NCBI RefSeq assembly: GCF_030445035.2
Contig: NC_080680.1
Coordinates: 95,981,157-96,045,156 of the forward strand
DNA: 64,000 nt
Origin: Dasypus novemcinctus
Taxonomy: Eukaryota; Chordata; Mammalia; Cingulata; Dasypodidae
Direction of reading: 5' to 3'
The position numbers and the translations under genes are program-made. How positions within the stretch are numbered: position 1 is the first letter of the stretch; every line of letters begins with the position of its first letter. Below, piece by piece: positions 59,980 through 64,000 of this stretch. Below the pieces are notes generated by a model. The model had not been told where the DNA came from. It saw only the letters and a program-made list of their open reading frames with translations, and did not search any database.

Positions 59980-60271
59980 TTTATAGACTGCAACTTTCTT
60001 TAGGCTCTATATTTCCATCCTGCTATAATATCACCAGACCCCATTAATGTAACATTATTATGAAGTTTTTTTGCTCTGAGACCCTTTATATTGCCCCTCA
60101 TATCCCCACCTCTTCACAGAACTATCTTTATTCTCTGTGCCACCACCACCAGAGAGACTCTCTCCTGCCCAGAAATCCTAATAAATAAAGCTCATGTCTG
60201 ACACTGTCCAAGTGTGCTCTTTAGACTTGCAACTGCCCTGACTGGTGGCCTTCAGGCATTGCGTTGGAACA
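59980..60271 (+). mobile_element. ERV LTR (3' part of the right LTR)
   Basis: Matches the left LTR: CTGCAACTTTCTTTAGGCT, CCCTTTATATTGCCCC, AGAGAGACTCTCTCCTGCCC, AATAAATAAAGCTCATGTCTGACAC and GCAACTGCCCTGACTGG. It ends GCGTTGGAACA at 60271. The two LTRs differ at many sites and by indels, so the provirus is old. Confidence 0.78.
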
Positions 60272-60599
60272 AGGCTTCACTACAATAGTCCAGCAAAGAT
60301 AATAAAGAAGAAAACAAAGACCAGTTCCTGGGGGGGAGGGGTTTGGAGGGGCAAGGAAGCATATTTTTATCCAGAATTACTATAATATGTTACCTAAACT
60401 GCTCAGTTCTTAACAAAAAGTAATTCTAAGACATGAAAAGAAGCAGTGAAATAAAATAGGCAACAGAAACTGCCTTTGAGAGATCTCAATTGTCTTACGT
60501 AGCAGACAAAGTTTCAAAGCAATTTCTGAAGTTGAAAATTACAGTAATTGAAATGGGAATTTGACTAGAGGAGCTTAAAATTAGATCTTAGTTTTACAA

Positions 60600-61190
60600 T
60601 GACAAATTGTAAACACAACACAATGTGGTGTGTTGATGGAGGGGTGTTGTTTTGGGAATTCTGCACATGTGCATGATTGTTTTATAAGTTTACAACTTCT
60701 GTCATAAAAAATATATTTAAAAAAATAATACGGTGAGTTGGGGGAAAACACAACAAATGTAAGAAAAGAACTGTGATTAGTAAGTTTTTGACAGTGTTCT
60801 TTCATAGTTTGCAGCCAAAGTCTCATGACAATACAAGGTGTTGGTGGAGGTTGATGTGTGGGACACTTGTATGACGTTATGCATTTGCTTTGTAAGTTCA
60901 CAATTTTTACTATACATTTAATTGTTTATGTATGTTCATATATAAATGATATAAAGGTAATAATCGGATTGGTTAGGGGAAAAATACTTTAGTAACAATA
61001 TTTTGACAGTGTTCTTTAATCATTAGTTTAAAAGATTTAAAATCAATGCAAGTTATTGGTGGTAGGGTGAGATGTTATATATGTTTGATGTTATATGTTC
61101 ATTTTTTTAAGTTCACAACTATTATACATTTATTGTTTATGTTTATGTATGAGTGATATGTTTCAATTAAAAAGTTAAAACAAAAAAAAA
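60600..61190 (+). mobile_element. L1 3' UTR modules, three in tandem
   Basis: Three related units of about 120-200 bp (60600-60725, 60770-60960, 60995-61190). Each contains a TTTTATAAGTTTACAACT-like block followed by TTTATTGTTTATGTNTGTT and ATGATAT...CAAT. A-rich stretches separate them. They match the modules at 11060-11510 (two, minus strand), 43165-43345 and 52595-52800. Confidence 0.75.
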
Positions 61191-61199
61191 TTAGATCTT

Positions 61200-62335
61200 A
61201 GCTGGTGGAAGAAGGAATAAGAAAAAGGTAGATCACAAGATTATGCAATCTGAAGAACAGAGACAAAAAGTAAAAAGCAAGAAGAAAAGTGAACAGAGCC
61301 TCAAAGAGATGTCAGACACCATTAAAGGCAAAAACATGTCCGTAATAGGAATACTGGAAGGAGATGAGAGAAAGAGAGTGAAAAAGAAATATTGAAGGAT
61401 TTATTATCTGAAAACTTCCCTAATTTGCTGAAAAATGTTAATCTACAAATCTAAAAATCTCAACAAACTCTAAGTAGGATAAACATGAAGAGGTACAAAC
61501 TCATAGTAAAAATGTTGAAACGAGTGGGGCATATGGGGACCCCTTATATTTTTGTGTGTAGCATGTTATGTAATCTAAGTATCTTTTTAAAATGTAAAAA
61601 GTATGTACATATATACAAAAAAGCAAGGACTAAAAGAAAATCTAAAGCAGCAAGAGAAAAGTGACTCATCAAATCAAAAAGAACCCCAATAAAACTAACA
61701 GATGACTTCTCATTAGGAAGAGAGAATGTTGTGAGATGGCATATTTAATTGCTCAGAGATAAAAATTGTCAACCAAAAATCTTATAACCAACAAGCTATC
61801 TTTCACAATGAAGGCAAATAAAGATACGCCCAAACAAATAAAACCTGACAGAACTTGTTGGCAGCCCGCCTTAAACAAAAATAGATACAGTTCTTCAGGT
61901 TGAAAGTCAGTGATACCAGAATAATTCAAATACACATTAAAAAAAACACACAAAAAACGATGGTAACAGTAATCATGCAAATATAAAAGACACGACAAAT
62001 TCTTCTTTCTTCTCTTTACTTTTCTTAATGGATTTTATGAGAAATTGTTAAAACAGTATGTACTTAATTGTAATGTTGAGTATATAACTTACAGAAATGC
62101 AACTTATTTGCCAAGAACAGCAAGAAAGAGATGGGTATTAGAGTAAGGAAATGATTGTCTGGTACCTTGAATACACAGAAACAAATGAAGACAATCAGAA
62201 TTGATAATTAATATAACAAACTCTATAAATATATGCATGCTCCTCTTTCTTGCCTCTGCTTCTTTAGAGAATATGCCATTTTAGAAAATAATAATAATAG
62301 TTATAATAGTGTACTGTTGGTTTTTAAAAAAATAA
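61200..62335 (+). mobile_element. old L1 ORF1 relic
   Basis: ORF1-type sequence: AAAGAGATGTCAGACACCATTAAAGG, GGAAGGAGATGAGAGAAAGAG, ATCTGAAAACTTCCC and, after an inserted L1 tail, GATGACTTCTCATTAGGAAGAG and CAGTTCTTCAGGTTGAAAG. The frame is destroyed. Confidence 0.75.
61500..61625 (+). mobile_element. very short older-type L1 3' end
   Basis: GTGGGGCATATGGGGACCCC..TATTTTTGTGTGTAGCATGTTATGTAATCTAAG plus a tail, inserted in the ORF1 relic, whose sequence continues on both sides. Confidence 0.78.
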
Positions 62336-62375
62336 ATAGATGTACTATATATAAAATAAAGCACAAGAATAGAGC

Positions 62376-62527
62376 TCTGTATTAGTCAGTCAAAGGGGTG
62401 CTGATGCAAAGTTCCTGAAATCTGTTGGTTTTTATATAGCATATTTACTTGGAGTAGAAGCTTACAGTCACAAGGCCATAAAGAATTTACTTTCCTCACC
62501 AAAGTCTGTTGCCACGTGTTGGAGCAA
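62376..62527 (-). mobile_element. MaLR/ERVL-like LTR fragment
   Basis: TGTATTAGTCAGTCAAAGGGGTGCTGATGCAAAG...CACCAAAGTCTGTTGCCACGTGTTGGAGCAAGG matches the first 150 bases (+ strand) of 14963-15585. It is truncated at 62527 by L1 sequence. Confidence 0.78.
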
Positions 62528-63073
62528 GGTAGCAGTATCTATGGAAGGGGAGAGTCACTGGTGCAGTGTCAGAGTTGAGAGGATGGGTGGAGAAGGGTAT
62601 ACTGGGGAATACCTCTATGGAATTTTAATATGTTCATTTTGTCATAGGATGTTATCTCAGTGGACCAAGAGCTGCACAATAACCAACAAAATATTGAACT
62701 CACATCCTGGCAACTCCTGCTACATTTTCTAATAAAGTGGCAAGAATCTCTACAGTACCGAGGAAATATCTACTAAAAGGAAAACAGGCCAACATGCCAA
62801 GCTTTCAATATTATTTCTTATATGTATGGAACTTATTCACATAAAATTGAAACAGTCTAATCATAACTATTGCCCTAGAGTTACCTCTTGAAAACCTCAT
62901 TGTTACTTAAATGTGGCCTCTCTCTAAGCCAAATTCATCAAATAAATTCACTACTTACCCCCTGAGTTGGACATGACTCCCAGGGATGCACCTCCTTGGC
63001 ACTGAGAAAATAATACCAAGCACCAAATAATGATGCATTTGGAAAAACACCTTGACAAAAAGGGGGAAACACA
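62528..63073 (+). mobile_element. older-type L1 3' UTR fragment
   Basis: Related to 620-1200: GTGTCAGAGTTGAGAGGATGG, ATATGTTCATTTTGTCATAGGATGTTATC, TTAAATGTGGCCTCTCTCTAAGCC. It is interrupted at 63073 by a younger copy. Confidence 0.78.
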
Positions 63074-64000
63074 TGGGAGTTTCCTCCTGACAGCCTTCAT
63101 GTTACTCAAATGTGGCCACTCTCACAGCCAAACTCAACATGTAGATGCAGTGCATTCCCCCCAGCGTGGGGCATGATACCTGGGGATGAGCCTCCCTGGC
63201 ACTGAGGGATCACTACCACATACCAGCTGAAGATGCAACTAGAAAATGACCTTGAATTAAAGGTTCAATACGAATCAGTAGAATATCCCTGTCTACATAT
63301 AATAACATGACTTCAAAATGCTGTTTGACCTAATGTAAGGGGGAAATGGAAAGGAGAAATGAGATTACAAGGCTATGAGTCTCTAAAAAAGAGTCTGGAG
63401 GTTGTCAGAAGGAATGCCCTTATGCACAACTGAGCAGAGTCTAAGAGACAGATAAAGTAGATACAACCCCAGGTATTGGTTCTTTTGAGGGATAAAGAGA
63501 CCCACGGGTTCTATGGTCATGGCAGATGGGGTTCACTGCCATGACAGATGGCCCTTCTTTGGAGCTGGTGTTTCTCCATGATGGAATTGGATTCAGAGGG
63601 GATCTCTTCTCACAAGACTTGCATGCTACACTATTGGAATTGTAGTTGGTGCTGGGGTTTAAGATATATTTAGGGGATTTGAATCTCTGGACTGATAATA
63701 AGACACCCAGGCCCAGAGCCTCAACAGACTTCAGCTCCTACACTTTGATTTATTGGACTTACCCCACTCAGCTAACATGGAGTTGAAGAAGGTCAACCAC
63801 CACACCATGGAGCCTAGAGTGTCTACAACTGAAAGCAGGAGGAGTGCATCCAGTATCCATGTGGAATCTAAGCCCCCACTTGACATAGATGTGCAATGGA
63901 CACAACCAATCCAATGTCCACAGAGAAAATGTGGAATGGGTGTGGGAAGGGTAGCCATGGTGGCCGATGGGTTTGGGGAATGGGAGGAAGAGATGAGATG
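63074..64000 (+). mobile_element. younger L1 3' UTR, part B, running off the window
   Basis: Starts GAGTTTCCTCCTGACAGCC, which corresponds to about 18640 in the full-length L1, and remains close to that element along its length (GACATAGATGTGCAATGGACACAACC..). The terminal block and tail lie beyond 64000. It is probably the same young subfamily as 17316-27063. Confidence 0.87.

Overview
The window is non-coding-rich mammalian nuclear DNA. Nearly everything in it is interspersed repeat sequence: LINE-1 (L1) at many ages, MaLR-type LTRs, hAT DNA transposons, MIR and L2 relics, tRNA-derived SINEs and a degraded endogenous retrovirus. The tRNA-headed SINEs resemble the DAS family described from armadillo. 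Together with a lineage-specific L1 that has an unusually long 3' UTR, they suggest a xenarthran, most likely an armadillo. That placement rests on remembered repeat families and not on a database search.

The only gene that looks intact is an olfactory receptor of the OR1J type on the minus strand (46458-47399). A related OR pseudogene on the same strand (29110-31242) carries an early stop, a deletion and a hAT insertion. Sequence upstream of the two copies also looks related. This part of the window is therefore a small OR cluster made by tandem duplication and later filled with repeats. A second local duplication (about 40085-41365 versus 44230-45575), containing an L1 tail and an L2 relic, lies between the two OR copies.

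Layout. 1-11050: 5'-truncated L1 tails on both strands, including one 5'-inverted insertion with a 15-bp target duplication (5573-7599), an old L1 fragment and an MLT1-like LTR. 11060-16615: a decayed L1 on the minus strand interrupted by an LTR. 16790-28905: a three-level nest, in which an old L1 was split by a MaLR LTR (5-bp duplication ACATC) and that LTR was split by a nearly intact full-length L1 of 9.75 kb (11-bp duplication). 29110-31242: OR pseudogene split by a hAT element that itself holds an L1 tail and a SINE. 31250-46450: intergenic sequence, L1 tails, MIR, L2 and the local duplication. 46458-47399: OR gene. 47400-54030: intergenic, MER5A-like hAT, a MaLR LTR split by a short L1, old L1. 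54030-60271: an LTR pair around ERV remnants with a tRNA-Arg-like primer binding site. 60600-64000: L1 3' UTR modules, an old L1 ORF1 relic and two further L1 tails, the last running off the window.

No CRISPR array, operon or bacterial-type system is present. I did not find a convincing undescribed biological system. The strongest observations are the dated insertion nest, the modular 2.9-kb L1 3' UTR with an internal fossil poly(A), the monomer-like L1 5' UTR with an antisense open frame, and the insertions with exact target duplications.
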